DNA of 64,000 nt, taken from Euborellia annulipes. Taxonomy: Eukaryota > Arthropoda > Insecta > Dermaptera > Anisolabididae. The translations under genes were made by a program, and so were the position numbers. Below are positions 45,580 through 57,200 of this stretch, piece by piece. The notes under the pieces are model-generated. The model worked only from the letters and a program-made list of their open reading frames with translations. It did not search any database and was not told where the DNA came from. The DNA lies in assembly GCA_023213315.1 (NCBI GenBank), contig JAKCPI010025700.1, positions 62,001 to 126,000 of the forward strand, in the 5' to 3' direction. The first letter of the stretch is position 1, and each line of letters opens with the position of its first letter.

Positions 45580-45775
45580 TAACTTTCTCTTACCTTTATA
45601 TATGTTAATATATAGAGAGAGAAAGTATTGCGATTCATGTCAAAAATTCGATGTCGAGATTTTGATGGATATACACGTTTTGAGGTCCCCTGAATACAAA
45701 AAAGTGGTTTTCGCAACATTGTGTGTCTGTGTTCAATTTTAAGCATGAGGCTGAAATTTTAGGGGTTGTCCACAT
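45580..45775 (-). repeat. RepA end (reverse), truncated
   Basis: AACTTTCTCTTACCTTTATA, hairpin, TTCGATGTCGAGATTTTGAT, GTGTGTCTGTGTTCAATTTT. Truncated at the hAT-like copy that follows. Confidence 0.65.
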
Positions 45776-45777
45776 AT

Positions 45778-46018
45778 TGCGTAACTAGCCTTTGAGGGCG
45801 GAGAGGGCGAACCTCAACTGGGGCGCATTTTTCGTTCGACCTTTTTTTTTTAGTATTCGAATCTCGTTTGATCTTTTATTGTAATTTGTGATATAAAATG
45901 AATTTATTATGAAATTTCCAAAAAAAAAGCCGGATGCCCGAGGGGCGCCAAAAGCTTGATGCGCCTGGGGCGGGGGGGGAGGCAAGCGCCCCCTTCGCAC
46001 CCACCTGGATACGCTACT
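45778..46018. mobile_element. hAT-like element, relative of 5834-6392
   Basis: GCGTAACTAGCCTTTGAGGG left, CACCTGGATACGCTACTG right, same interior as 5834-6084. The left terminal bases are missing and no target duplication is seen. Confidence 0.6.
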
Positions 46019-46139
46019 GTACGTAAAGCCTTCTTTGACGATTTTCTAGTCCCTGTGACAGTTAGTCACATACAAACAACCCCCCCCCTAGAAATATTAT
46101 GTCACAACATAGAACTATGGAATAAAATAAAATATATTA

Positions 46140-46370
46140 TCTTCCAATAATATATCTCGACACTGAAGCTTTTGAATTCCCATATTTTTTTTTAAATTAA
46201 ATAATAATATTATTACTATTAGTTATATTTTGTGTAAAAAATTCATTCAAAATAAAAATTTGTTACACAAAAATAGAACCAATAATAATAATAATAATTT
46301 AAACAAACAAAAAAAATGAAAATTTAAAATCTTTAGGGTTCAGATACATTATTGGGAGATGGTATAACTG
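46140..46370. mobile_element. Fold-back MITE, relative of 62,024-62,212
   Basis: TATCTCGACACTGAAGCTTT and, reversed at the far end, AAAATCTTTAGGGTTCAGATA. The interior has TTTTGTGTAAAAAATTCATT and ACACAAAAATAGAACCAATA as in the second copy. Confidence 0.5.
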
Positions 46371-47270
46371 ATTGTTGTCTTATTTAAAAAAAGAAAATTT
46401 GGCTAAATGGCTCAAAAGCCAAATTATAAATAGAAAAAAAAAAGAAAATTTTTTGTAAGGTTTGTTTTTTTTTTTCTTCATATTTATTTATTTTCGTTTT
46501 TAACGATTTTTATATATTCTTAAAGTATTTCAGAGGTGTATTAAACTTTTAAGTTGCCGCAGGGGGTCCATCACTCCTTATAATTTTTGATATTTTCATA
46601 AAAATAGTATAATTATATTTTCAAAATTAAAAATATAATATTAATATAATTTTGCCTCTGTAAGTAAGAATTCTAAATATGCTATAAAATAAAAAAATTT
46701 ACGTTTCTGGGGGGGGGGGGGGGAGTGAGAATGTTCAATTTTTTTACCCAGGCCTCCCTAATAATTTTTATTTTATTATTTATAATCATAGAAAATTTGT
46801 CAATGCCAGAATTGAGCTGAGACTAATTAAATCTAGATTTAATCAGCTCAGTTACACGATTTGTCTGAGTACAATCCTCTATCTCTCTAAATAATCCATA
46901 ATATGCGTCTTAAAATAAATTGGACAAACTCTTTTAATAGATAAATTATCAATAAAATGTGTAAGTCATCAAGTTTGATGTTTTAGATAAATTTTTGTTA
47001 ATGAGTTCTTGTTAGCACATCAATTTTTTTTTTTTTTTTTAAGCTTTTAAATCAATTTTTGTATTAAGTTTTTTTTTTGCTAATTTTTATAACTTTGTTT
47101 CCATATTTCGAGGTCTGTTGGTCGGTGGAATTAAAAAATTAATGATTCACAAAAACGTCCGTAATAATTGATCCGTGTCAATATATTCATTTTATATGTA
47201 ATTAGACTAGAGTGTGCTAAATTGAATAGAAATAATAATATATATCGAAATAAGGTTTTTCCGGTAAATC
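46371..47270. other. AT-rich intergenic sequence
   Basis: A G-tract at 46710-46724 and several T-runs; nothing else recognised. Confidence 0.4.
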
Positions 47271-47274
47271 AATT

Positions 47275-47560
47275 TCAGCCTTTTAAAAAGTATATCTGTA
47301 ATATTTTTCGTGAAAATTGTTTGAAGTAAATTTTACTGGTGTATTTCAAATTTTTCAGATTCTCTGTTGTGTATAAAATATTCAAATATGAGATTAAAAT
47401 TTTGAAAAATAACCATAGTTTATTTCAAGTAGTCAACATAAAAAATAGACAGAACCTATGGAAATTTTGAATCAAATGACTTTTTTACTTTTTTTACTTA
47501 TGAAAGGCAAGTGGTCAAGTTAACTTATGCGGTGCGCCAGTCACACCAGTTTTTTAAAAC
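47275..47560 (-). repeat. RepA fragment (reverse)
   Basis: TTTTTCGTGAAAATTGTTTG, TTGTGTATAAAATATTCAAA, CCATAGTTTATTTCAAGTAG and CGCCAGTCACACCAG at the end. Confidence 0.6.
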
Positions 47561-48320
47561 TTAATTTGATTAAATTATTCTAATATAAAAGAAAATTACA
47601 GGTCGGAAACGTTTTTTAATAAGTATCTTGGCCAGGATTTTAGAATTGATTTTTTAATTCAAAATTCTTTCGTTGATTTAAATTTTTCTTCTTTTAAATG
47701 ATGGGTCAGTCCGTCCACCTAAGTATACTCTAAATACGTCATTGACAGTAAAAATAAATTTATTAATTAAACAAAAAAAAAATCGAAAAATAAATGATTT
47801 AAATACGAATAATATAAGAACATTTTCTTGAGTGGCACTTTGCATTATTTTTTTATTTTTTTTTTAATTCTATTTCTGTTTGACAGATTTTTTACCTTCT
47901 AAACTTAGAAGATTTATTACTCAAAACATGTCTCTCTAATAAGAAGGTATTCGGTTTAATTGAAACTATTTTAAAAAATTAAATAGTATTTACTAATTAA
48001 AGGGGAGATGTAATAATGTTTAAATTATATATGCATTCAGCTGTTGTATCAATTAGATATTGTTATGATATTATGGCAAAATCTTGCATACTGCGAGGTC
48101 ATCACTTTATGGAGACAAAGAGAGGACAACAAAATATCTAATAATTTTGAATGATTTTTTAATTTGTTTAATCGCGTTTTTTATAATTTTAACGAAAAGG
48201 TCCATATAAGAAAATACAACAGCGCCCTTATTAGGCCAGGCTTGCAGAGCTCCGGCCCAATTAAGGCCCCGTTGTATTTTCCTGTATGGGGGATTCTTAA
48301 TCCAAACCACCTTAGTGAAA
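47561..48320. other. Intergenic sequence, small inverted motif
   Basis: AAAATACAACAGCGCC (48210) and GGCCCCGTTGTATTTTCC (48265) form a hairpin of about 15 bp. No gene recognised. Confidence 0.35.
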
Positions 48321-48324
48321 GATT

Positions 48325-49215
48325 TATTTTTACTTTCTCTTACCCTATATATGAAATATATAAAGAAAGTTTTGCGATCATGCCAAAAATTCGATGTCTT
48401 GATTTTGATGGATATACATGTTTTGAGACCCCCGGAGTCCAAAAAAGTGGGTCCCTCAAATTGGTCTGAGCTACGAGGTTGAAATTTTATACTTAAGTTA
48501 GGCACCCCCCCCCCTCTAAGTCGTGAAAATAAGCCGGCCAAAAAGTACTAGTACTTTACTACTTTTTTTCGATTTTCTCAAGATTCGCACCAACGATTTT
48601 GATTAAAATTCAAAAATCAAAAATATTTTTTACATGCTCTTTCAAATGTATAATTTCATTTTGCCCTTGAAATCTTTTGAAGCAGACTTTCGCTCTTGTA
48701 CTTCATAGGAATGATAGGAGAAATGGTAACGGAGTTTAAAATGTTTTCCCATTTTGTTTAAAAATCAACTATTGGCTCTAACGATTTTGATTACAATTCA
48801 TAAATCAAGTATTTTTTAGATGCTTTTTAAAATGTATATTCTCATTTTGCTCTGAAAATTGTTTGAAGGAGACTTTACTGATGTAGTATTTAAGATTTTT
48901 CAAATTCATTTTTCGGTTCTTCCTTCCATAGAGCCAATGTTAAATCCCTATGGAGATTTGCATGTTAATTTCGATTCAAAAGGGGGTCGGTCCCCTTTGG
49001 AACTTTTTACACATTTAAAAAAATGTTTTCCAATTTTTATGAAATTTTGTATTTATTTAGGATTCTCTATGGTGTATAAAATAACCAAATATGAGATTAA
49101 AATTTTGTAAATTAACCTGAGTTTATTTCAAGCAGTCAACATTTAAAAAGTTTCCAATTAAGGTGGTATGCGAAACCTAAATATAGTTCGACACAAAAAA
49201 ATCTGGTGCGATTTT
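48325..49215 (-). repeat. RepA copy (reverse), longest ordered copy
   Basis: End hairpin TACTTTCTCTTACCCTATAT (48331). Then TTCGATGTCTTGATTTTGAT, AAGTACTAGTACTTTACTAC, TTGTACTTCATAGGAATGAT, an extra partial unit (48780-48860), CCTATGGAGATTTGCATG, AAAAGGGGGTCGGTCCCC, CTGAGTTTATTTCAAGCAG and CACAAAAAAATCTGGTG. Useful as the family reference in this window. Confidence 0.75.
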
Positions 49216-51035
49216 TAATGAAGGGTCAAGGTAGATTGAAGATTTGGATGAAAGCAGAAAGAAGACGTTTCTGGCAAAGTTTACGAGTCGCCCCCCCCGC
49301 CCTTTATCAATCATTACTTATTTACTCTGTGAAATTATGTCCTAGAGATGCTACATAATAATCCATGTATGTTTAGATGTGCCAACATTAGAGTCTATTT
49401 TTTGTCATAAGCAATTATCATTAATCTCTATTAGACAAATCGTATATGACGTCGAATCCAAGGTAAAAGAAACCACCGAGAATGCAATTGTAAAAATAAA
49501 GTACAGCAACTAACTAGCACTAGATTAAACAGGAGAAAGAGCAAGTGCCGCCAAAATTAAAAAGCCTCCGATTTTTTACAATCCAATGAGACGTTTCGGG
49601 TTAATTTTATTGACCAATCTTCAGTCTTTCAAAAAAAAATTTTTAAGTTTTTTGACAAAATTAGTTGAAGTCAGTAAAATTAATATAAAAATGTTAAATA
49701 TGGAAGTTGAAGATGCTTAAGATGATAATTTGTGAAAATAAAGAATTATCTCATCTCTTATGAGCTTAAAGGATGTGTGTGTCACGGAATGTTCTTTTAT
49801 AGATATATTAACAGTGAATATTTAATTAATGGATGCATTATATTATAACAGAAATTAGTTGCAAAAGAAATGTATAATCGCCTCTATTAAATGTATAATT
49901 TCTATTTAATTTAATTTCCAGATTATTTAATAATGTCCCTCCAGTGTGATTTTTAGACATGACATTTTTTATTTAAAAATTTTATCAATTAAATGAAGTC
50001 CACTAATTAATTTTAGAATTGAGATCAGTTAACAAAATGTATAATATTCAACCCGGCTATATAAAATCTACTTACAAAATATACAATTATAATTAAACAT
50101 GAGTTTAATTGAATTAAAAAAAACTAAAGTATGATGATTAAATCATTTTTAATAATACTTATAAAATTTAAATAAATTACTAGCTCTATAATTTATGTTA
50201 ATTGAAGATGGAATAAATGTTTATGGTACTTCTGAATTTCAGCCAAATTTTGGTTGATTTTTTTTTAAAGATAAAACAATAAGTACAAAGAACAAAGAGT
50301 TGATATTACGTTATTCTGATTTAATTAGGTTAGTGATGTATTTTTAGAAACAATCGAAATCAAAATCGGTTGTTAAAAATTTTACTGAAGATATATTATT
50401 CAAAGCAATCAGGACGAAGGACCCTCCTCTTAGCTTTTCAGCTTTGATGCCAACAAGAAAGGGGAAAGGAAATCATTCTGACTCATTCCCTGGCAGTCTG
50501 GAACTCCGAAAGAGGACGTAGTATAATATGCAATATTATATATCAAATAATTGGTTGATAAACAGATAAAGTGCATAGGTACTAAAATAGAGAAGAGCAG
50601 AAAAGCTAAGTTGGGAATAGAATCTGTTGGCCAGTGATGCTAAATTTGCAATTCCCGTCATATAAGAAAATATTATGTAATATCTATTTTCTTTTTAATC
50701 CGATTTATAGGTTAAATTATATATGGGGATGTTTGAGTCATCTTAAAAGTTGACAAGGTCGAATTGTTATAAACCAATTTAAAATTTAGTAAGAGTAAGT
50801 AAATTTTTCAAATTAAATAAGAGTATTTATGAAATAAATTTCTAGCCCCCTTATAATTATGAATTTGTCATCTACAGAAATTTATTTCTCAGATAATCAA
50901 CGGACAAACTGATAAGGGTTTGAACGCCCAAAAAAATAAATATTTTTTCATGTCCCTAACTATATATAAAAAAAAAAATATATTTTGAGAATTTTTCTAT
51001 TAAATATAACATGTTCAATGCTCAACAGCTTATTT
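49216..51035. other. Intergenic sequence, no gene recognised
   Basis: AT-rich. A minus-strand hammerhead-like motif is annotated separately at 49580-49632; otherwise I see nothing. Confidence 0.4.
49580..49632 (-). ncRNA. Hammerhead-like motif
   Basis: On the minus strand CUGAAGA, then a helix II of GGUCAAU/AUUAACC (one mismatch), then C and GAAACGUC. Helix I is only GA/UC. One arm only. Confidence 0.35.
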
Positions 51036-51037
51036 TA

Positions 51038-51399
51038 TATATCTAACAAAGCTGTGAGTGTTATTTATTGGCGAGCCCAAACATCCCTTGTCCCCCGGGA
51101 ATCGAACCCAGGATCTCTATCATTGCCAGGGTGTTCATTGCACCAGGCCGCAGGACCCTCGACCTACACTAATAAAACTCACTTCACCTTATATGCAGTT
51201 AACCGTTCAAGTTACTAGCAAAGTGAAAAACATTAAAGAAAAATTTTTCACTTGTCCACTGCGAGTTTTATTGGTGTAGGTCGAGGCTCCGGTGGCCTGA
51301 TGCAATGGACAGCACGCAAAGCCCCGAAAAGGCTGGAGATCCTGGGCTCGATTCCCAGGGGCCATGTCAAAAAATAACACTCACAGCTTTGTTAGATAT
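51038..51399. mobile_element. Inverted pair of tRNA-like sequences
   Basis: ATATCTAACAAAGCTGTGAG and its reverse complement bound the element. The right arm (plus) has box-A-like GGTGGCCTGATGCAATGG (51291) and box-B-like GGGCTCGATTCCCAGG (51344); the left arm holds the same reversed. Neither folds into a convincing tRNA. Probably a SINE in head-to-head orientation, different from the other SINE family. Confidence 0.6.
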
Positions 51400-51523
51400 A
51401 TATCTCTCTGACTTAGTTAAAGTCCGAAAAGAGGCGAGATGTTTTGAATACTTAATATCTGATTCAAATATATTAATCTCGAAAATATTTAGCTTATTTT
51501 ATATTATTTTTTTTAACTCGTTT

Positions 51524-51672
51524 AAGGTCTTTTTCGGCTTCTATGGCCTTTTAGATCCCATCCCTATTTATTTCAAAATGAAATAAATTTTTCTAGCTTG
51601 GGACGGGAATCGAACCCAGGACTCCAGGCATGAGAAGCTAATGTCTTCTCTCTGAGCCACGGTTCACGGGTA
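51524..51672 (-). mobile_element. tRNA-derived SINE (minus strand)
   Basis: AAGGTCTTTTTCGGCTTC, AGATCCCATCCCTATTTATT, GGGACGGGAATCGAACCC and GAGCCACGG, the full reversed body and tRNA part. Confidence 0.75.
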
Positions 51673-51706
51673 ATTTATATTAATAGAGAATTTATTTTCA
51701 TAAAGA

Positions 51707-51982
51707 CAGTAGAGCCTCGCTTAGTGAGCACCTCTTATAACGAGTAATTCGCATAACGAGCAAAACAAATTGAAAAGGATGACTTGCTTAACGAAAAACG
51801 TTTCGCATAAAAAGTGGCGAGGATATGGGAAGTCCCGGATTGTGAGCATGTTACATCAGTCTGAGTCATGGGGGAGAGGCAGCTCTATAGAGAGAATGTA
51901 ATTGTTTCGCTTAACGAGTGTTTCGCTTTACGGGTATGATTCTGGAACGAATTATGCACGTTAAGCGAGGTTATAATGTACT
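51707..51982. mobile_element. pogo/Tigger-like MITE
   Basis: CAGTAGAGCCTCGCTTAGTG left and, reversed, AGTACATTATAACCTCGC right; internal repeats of CGCTTAACGAG / CGCATAACGAG. Known pogo-group elements carry similar CGCTTAACG-rich subterminal motifs and CAGT termini. Termini are imperfect; no ORF. Confidence 0.65.
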
Positions 51983-53100
51983 ATAAATGTCATTGTAATT
52001 TTTTAATCTATAAAAAAAAGTATTATGGATTTTATTCCATTTAAAAAATTCAAGAAATTATAGGTTGTTGATTCCCACTTGTTGTCGAATGTTTTGCTTA
52101 CATATAAAAAATGTAATATGTTGAAGTTAGAGTGAATAACAAAAAAAAGAACATATGTTCAAAATTAGAGAGGCAGGTGGCCCCCAACTTGGCTTGGAAG
52201 AAATGACAAAAACTTGGAAGACCTTTTTTTTGTTAAATATAGCAAACGTTTTCTTTAAAATAAATATCTCTATCTTTTAAAAAGAAATTTGTTCTCTCTT
52301 GAAAGATGGATAAATAATTTGAAAGTGATTTTAGATCGGGTGGGAAAAAAAAGTATTTTTAGAAATGATAGAAGCGGCTACGTCAAAAAATATAAATTAT
52401 TCATCTTATTCGCAAAGTAAACATTGAGATGTTATTGAATTTGCATGGATATTTCAAAAAAGGAAAGTCAGCCTTTTTTTTATTGTTTTTGGAAATTAAA
52501 AAAAAAAATATTCTAAGTTAAAGAAATTATCAAGTGACTAGTTAAGGAAGAATCATGTCATGAATGCGGAAAAATATTATTTTTTTTTTTTAACTATTTG
52601 TAGAGTTAATTAATTATTAACAAAACTAAACATCGATAAAATTTTTTTTTTTTTTTAAGAAAAATAAAATCAATATATCATAAAGATATTGAAATGAACT
52701 ATCAATATTTTATACTTATATACTGGGCCGGATCTAGAGGGGGGTCCACAAAAAGAAATTAGCAGGTGAGCATTTAGGCATTTGCCCGCCTCCCCCTCCC
52801 CTTCAACCACCCTAACACTGAAAAATACCCTAACACGCCGGTGGACTTCTGATTACCTATACCTTTTCAACATTAAATACTTTTCTATTTGAAAAAAAAA
52901 TTATAGATATGTAAATAAGCAGGTTTTTTCACAAAGTGTGCTGCCCCCCAAGAAATTAACAAATTCTACTTAAAAATTATTTAGAATATGTGAGGTTTCA
53001 CTAAGTTGTAAATGAGAGAAATATTGAATATCTAACTCGATATATGTCCCCAACTCGTCCCCCCACTCCTATCTAAGCCCTTCCTACCTAAGCCTGGTAG
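51983..53100. other. Intergenic AT-rich sequence
   Basis: A single hAT-like left end (GGGCCGGATCTAGAGGGGGG, 52725-52744) without its partner. Nothing else recognised. Confidence 0.4.
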
Positions 53101-53120
53101 CATCTACTCTCTTTTATTCA

Positions 53121-53280
53121 CTCAGTCACATGTACTCCTGAAGATGGATTAATAGCCCGAAATATATCGAGTTAAAAATTCAATATTTCTTTCATTTACA
53201 ACTTAGTGAAACCTCACATATTCTAAATAATTTTTACTTATAAATATGTTTCACGGAAAACCTACACCACTTTCCCTCTA
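53121..53280 (+). mobile_element. Hammerhead repeat, single arm (intact version of 32,375 copy)
   Basis: Helix I ACUC/GAGU, CUGAAGA at 53138-53144, extra U, short helix II GG/CC, GAAA, a slightly longer helix III loop (UAUA) and UC. It is followed by TACAACTTAGTGAAACCTCA and GGAAAACCTACACCACTTTC, shared with 32828-32920. Confidence 0.55.
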
Positions 53281-53284
53281 AACT

Positions 53285-54990
53285 ATACTTAACTATATTA
53301 TGCATAATTTATAACTATATTCGTATTTCAAATTCTCACCCCCTCTAAGAAAATATTAAATAAGACAATCAATGAAAATATTACAAATTATTGGTATATT
53401 ACTATTGGATAGAAAGTATTGTAAGAAAAAAGTGAGAATCGATTCTAATCGACTTGATCGATTCTAAAAAGTCGATTATTTTCAGTAAAAGATTGATTCT
53501 TGACTAAAGTCAAAGTCGGCTTTTCCATCCCTAATCCAAGTATTAAAACTTATTTAACAATCAAAATTTATTTGCGACTCTTAGCGGCTCCCCTGCGAGT
53601 ATTCCATGGCCCCCTAGGGGACCGCGGCCCACTACTTTAAGAAGCTTATGACGTACTTCAATATGAATGGAGAAAATGCAGTCGAGATCATGGCGATATG
53701 TAAATATTATAAATGCATTTATTAATAGCGATGTCAATTTTTTTTTTTTTTTTTTTTGGATAGCGCGTTTCTGCATAAAATTTTCTAGTTCATACTTAGG
53801 CCTACAGGAATTCTCGTTTATTTACTCGAGGTGCTTACGTGCACGAAGACACACCGCAAACCCAACCGGCACCCCGTGAAGTTACATTATTTCCTATCTC
53901 TAACTCCTCCTCCTGCTTTCGTTTCTAGCTAGTGAACTAATCCTTATTTCTGGTTCGTTTTATCCAGCCTCTTCTATGCTAGGGAGGATGTCCTAGTTGA
54001 GGAGGGACTTCCTCTATATTGAAATTTACGAATTTTAATTTGTATTTAATATAAATACACCTTCTATGTTAATTTTATTTACAGTATAAAAAAATTTTCA
54101 ACATATCCCACAAAAATTGTCTATGACGCCGGCCGGCTAGCCAATCAGAAGCAATTTACATTTACATATTTACATTTACACGATTCTCCATTATATATAT
54201 AAATATATGAATTTTAATTAAAAAGTATTTTAATTTAAACATTAAAAAAGCTTATTCTAAAGTTAAGATTTTTCTTAGTAACGTTTCTTGATTACATGGT
54301 CTTAGTATGAATGCTTTCCTTTACCTATCCACTTGAGTAAAGTGCACCCTAAATTATTCATAGGTGAAAATATACGTTCACTAAACATAGAGGATAGATG
54401 AGCGTGACGTCATTATAAGTGAATATAGAGAGCATTTGGGGTGATTATTTAAGAATTTGTTATGATTCTAATGAATGAGACATTTTCTTGATTTTAAATT
54501 TTATTTTAAAATAAAATTGTCTGAATCAGCGAAGTAATTTGAATATTTAAGGGAATAAATATTTAATTTCCGGTTAAAAATTCATTAGTTTATTAATAGT
54601 TTATTCGATTTATATATTTAGTTTTTTTATTACCTCACGGTATTCATTTTAGAGTATAATTAATGAATCGTTTAAAAAAATATAATTTGTGTTTTGCAAA
54701 AGAAGAATGGAAATTTGGATTCATTATTACACAATAGAGTTGTTACTTAACTTGACCATGAATGTGAAATAAAATAAACTAAATAAAATAGCAAGCAAGC
54801 CCAGATGACAGGTGACGTCTAAAATAATATGACGATTGATGAAACGTGTTAAAATCGAAATCACACGTGGAAAACTGAATGGGGTAGAATTTGTTTTTAT
54901 TTTTTGGGAATTTTTCAGGTATATGTCAAGACATTTATTGATTAAAAGCCCGACGTATCGTCTTGGCAGAGTGTACAATTGACATAGCAT
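53285..54990. other. Intergenic sequence, no gene recognised
   Basis: Mostly AT-rich, with slightly more balanced stretches around 53570-53640, 53820-53890 and 54120-54165. ORFs are short and unremarkable. Confidence 0.4.
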
Positions 54991-55154
54991 GCACTAAAAA
55001 TACATTCAGGCCCAGCACACAAAAATCACTAAGCAAAAATCTCGAGGTTTTTGGACGATTGCCATTTCGGACATTTATCCAGTATAAGTTATAAAAAAAA
55101 AAACTATGAATTGATAAGATTGAATTATGATAAGTGATAAATCAACGTTCGAGG

Positions 55155-55570
55155 TAAGAAATGGATTTCAGTTATGAATGGAGAAATAATCAGTTAAAAA
55201 AAAAAAAAAATGATGAGGCAAATAGATTAAGCGCAACGGACTCAAAGAATATTCCGGTTGCGGTTTGTCCTGGCTATGAAAACTTACGATCTTGCTTCTT
55301 GAGCCCCATGTTTCCACCTGCAAATCACGTGCACAAGACCGTCGATCTTCCGACGGCGACGTGCTCGTCTTCAGCAGGAAACAACCTGTGCCCGTGTGGC
55401 AAAGACGAGACGACACTGGCCATGGGCAACCCAACCTACAGGGCTAAATATACGGCGAGCTCGTCTTGATCTCAAGCCACAGTTGAGCTGTATTTAGGGA
55501 GATGGCGTGCAAACCATCAAGTCGACTAACTCTGATCGCACCAGCAGACGGAGTGGAGTTGCTTATTATT
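55155..55570. promoter_or_regulatory. GC-richer, CpG-containing island: candidate promoter or exon
   Basis: The most balanced base composition in the right half of the window, with several CpG (CGACGGCGACG, GTGCTCGTC). There are open frames on both strands (plus 55161-55469; minus 55434-55168), neither recognisable. The plus frame ends GNPTYRAKYTASSS. If linked to the reticulon gene on the minus strand, it could be an upstream alternative promoter, about 10 kb from exon 1. This is inference. Confidence 0.3.
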
Positions 55571-56340
55571 CGTTGGTTCATCTTTAACTAAGATTTTTAG
55601 TTCCTAACAACATCAACATGATTCAAGTATGTATGTGCATGACCTTTATACTAACTATGATATTAAAAAAATAAATAAAACCGGGGGTTCCCAAGTGTGA
55701 GAAGGGAAATTCGGAAATAAATATCAATTGTTTGCAAAATATTTCGGTGTCTTTTAAAAGTTTGATAACATTAATTAATTAAGCAAGCATTAATTATCAA
55801 TTTTTTTTAAATACAAAAATAAAAAAAATAACAATTTTTTTTTAAATCTTACTACTCACTAAAAGTTTTTAAAATAATGCCCTCCCTATACGAGATAGTA
55901 TATCATTTAAATAAATAATATTAGTTAAATGTTAGAATGGCTCTTCCTAGACTCGAATCAGGATCTTAGAAGGCGAGAATAGAGTCTATCTAGAGAGGAA
56001 AGGAGCTATATAAGACAGCTATTTTAGCTAGTAAGGGATGTAGTTAAAGAAAAAAAATATTAAATTCCTAATTCTATTTTGAGACATGTTAATATTTATG
56101 ATAAATAAAATAGTGAATAAATCATTTTTATTTAAATTTACAACGCGTTGAAATTTTTGTATATAAAAGGAATAAAAAAGAAAAATGGAATTCTTTCAAC
56201 AATTTCAAGGTCGCTTTGACATCGAATAAAGGTCCTATTTTTGAAAAAGTTATGCCCCACCCGATGGCTGCAATGAATACGACCTAACAAAAAATTTGTA
56301 AGCAATGTATGCAATGAAATTTTTATATATCAACGATAAA
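55571..56340. other. Intergenic AT-rich sequence
   Basis: No gene or paired repeat recognised. Confidence 0.4.
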
Positions 56341-56343
56341 ACC

Positions 56344-56533
56344 TTAATCCCGCGGAGGGGGTGGGGTTTTTGCGACCGAGAAGGAATAGAACAGGCCCGT
56401 CGCACGGCCTGACGCCTGTTGAAAATATAGAAGGGAAGAGACTGACATGTAAAGAAAAGAAGTACTGCCAGTCTCAGCTAGGGTAGCTCGTGGTCGCCAT
56501 CCACGTACCCACAACATGTGGGCCCCTGAGCAA
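56344..56533 (+). repeat. RepB copy (truncated start)
   Basis: CGCGGAGGGGGTGGGG, CGACCGAGAAGGAATAGAAC, GACGCCTGTTGAAAA, GGTCGCCATCCACGTACC, GTGGGCCCCTGAGC. Confidence 0.65.
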
Positions 56534-56638
56534 ATATCAACGATAAAACCTATTTGGGTTTAATTGTTGTTTGATTTTTAATTTTTATAAACTTGTATTT
56601 AGTGAAATTCGCAGTTCAAAAAACTTTAACAATACAAA

Positions 56639-57200
56639 TAATTATAGTCAGGAAGAGGTTTGCAGCCAAATGAAAAGGGCCTCTATCATTAAATAAACTC
56701 TTTATTCAGGACGTTTCGGCATCGATTCACTGTGCCATCATCAGCCTTTCAAGAGTACAGTGAGCGCCACAATTAAGTCCCCATCTGATAGCTATAGCCT
56801 TAAGTACATGGGATAGTTTATGGTATATGGAGAAATAATTTTAAATTTGAAAAGGTAAAATAAAATTATATGTACCAGATTTTACGATTTACGTTTTTGG
56901 TCATTAAAATTACTTCACTATACACCATATACTTAAGGCTATAGCTATCAGGTGGGGACTTAATTGTGGCGCTCACTGCACATAAGTCTTAAAGACATAT
57001 ATCATCCAATAATAATAGAGTTATCTTCAAGCATGTACAATTGATTATTACCAATGTATTTTGTCATATACTTGCAAGTATCGGCTATGAGAAAGGCTGA
57101 TGATGGCACATTAAATCTATGCCAAAACGTCCTAAATAAAGAGTTTATTAATAATAGAGGCTCTTGTCGTTTGGCTGCAAACCTCTCCCTGACTATAATT
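56639..57200. mobile_element. Inverted-repeat hammerhead element holding a Tc1-like MITE
   Basis: AATTATAGTCAGG, then GTTTGCAGCCAAA, and their reverse complements bound it. Left arm (minus, 56708-56750): AGG/CCU helix I, CUGAUGA, extra U, GGC/GCC helix II, GAAACGUC, all core bases kept. Right arm (plus, 57091-57134): same, but GAAA has become AAAA. The MITE 56758-56978 sits between the arms. Confidence 0.7.
56758..56978. mobile_element. Tc1/mariner-like MITE (copy 1)
   Basis: CAGTGAGCGCCACAATTAAG left and reverse complement right, preceded by TA; the right TA has changed to CA. Second copy at 61617-61822. Confidence 0.65.

Noticed and set aside
48107..48541. 144-codon minus-strand ORF
   Set aside because: Its C-terminal half is AT-rich filler and the rest is reversed RepA; not preserved in other RepA copies.
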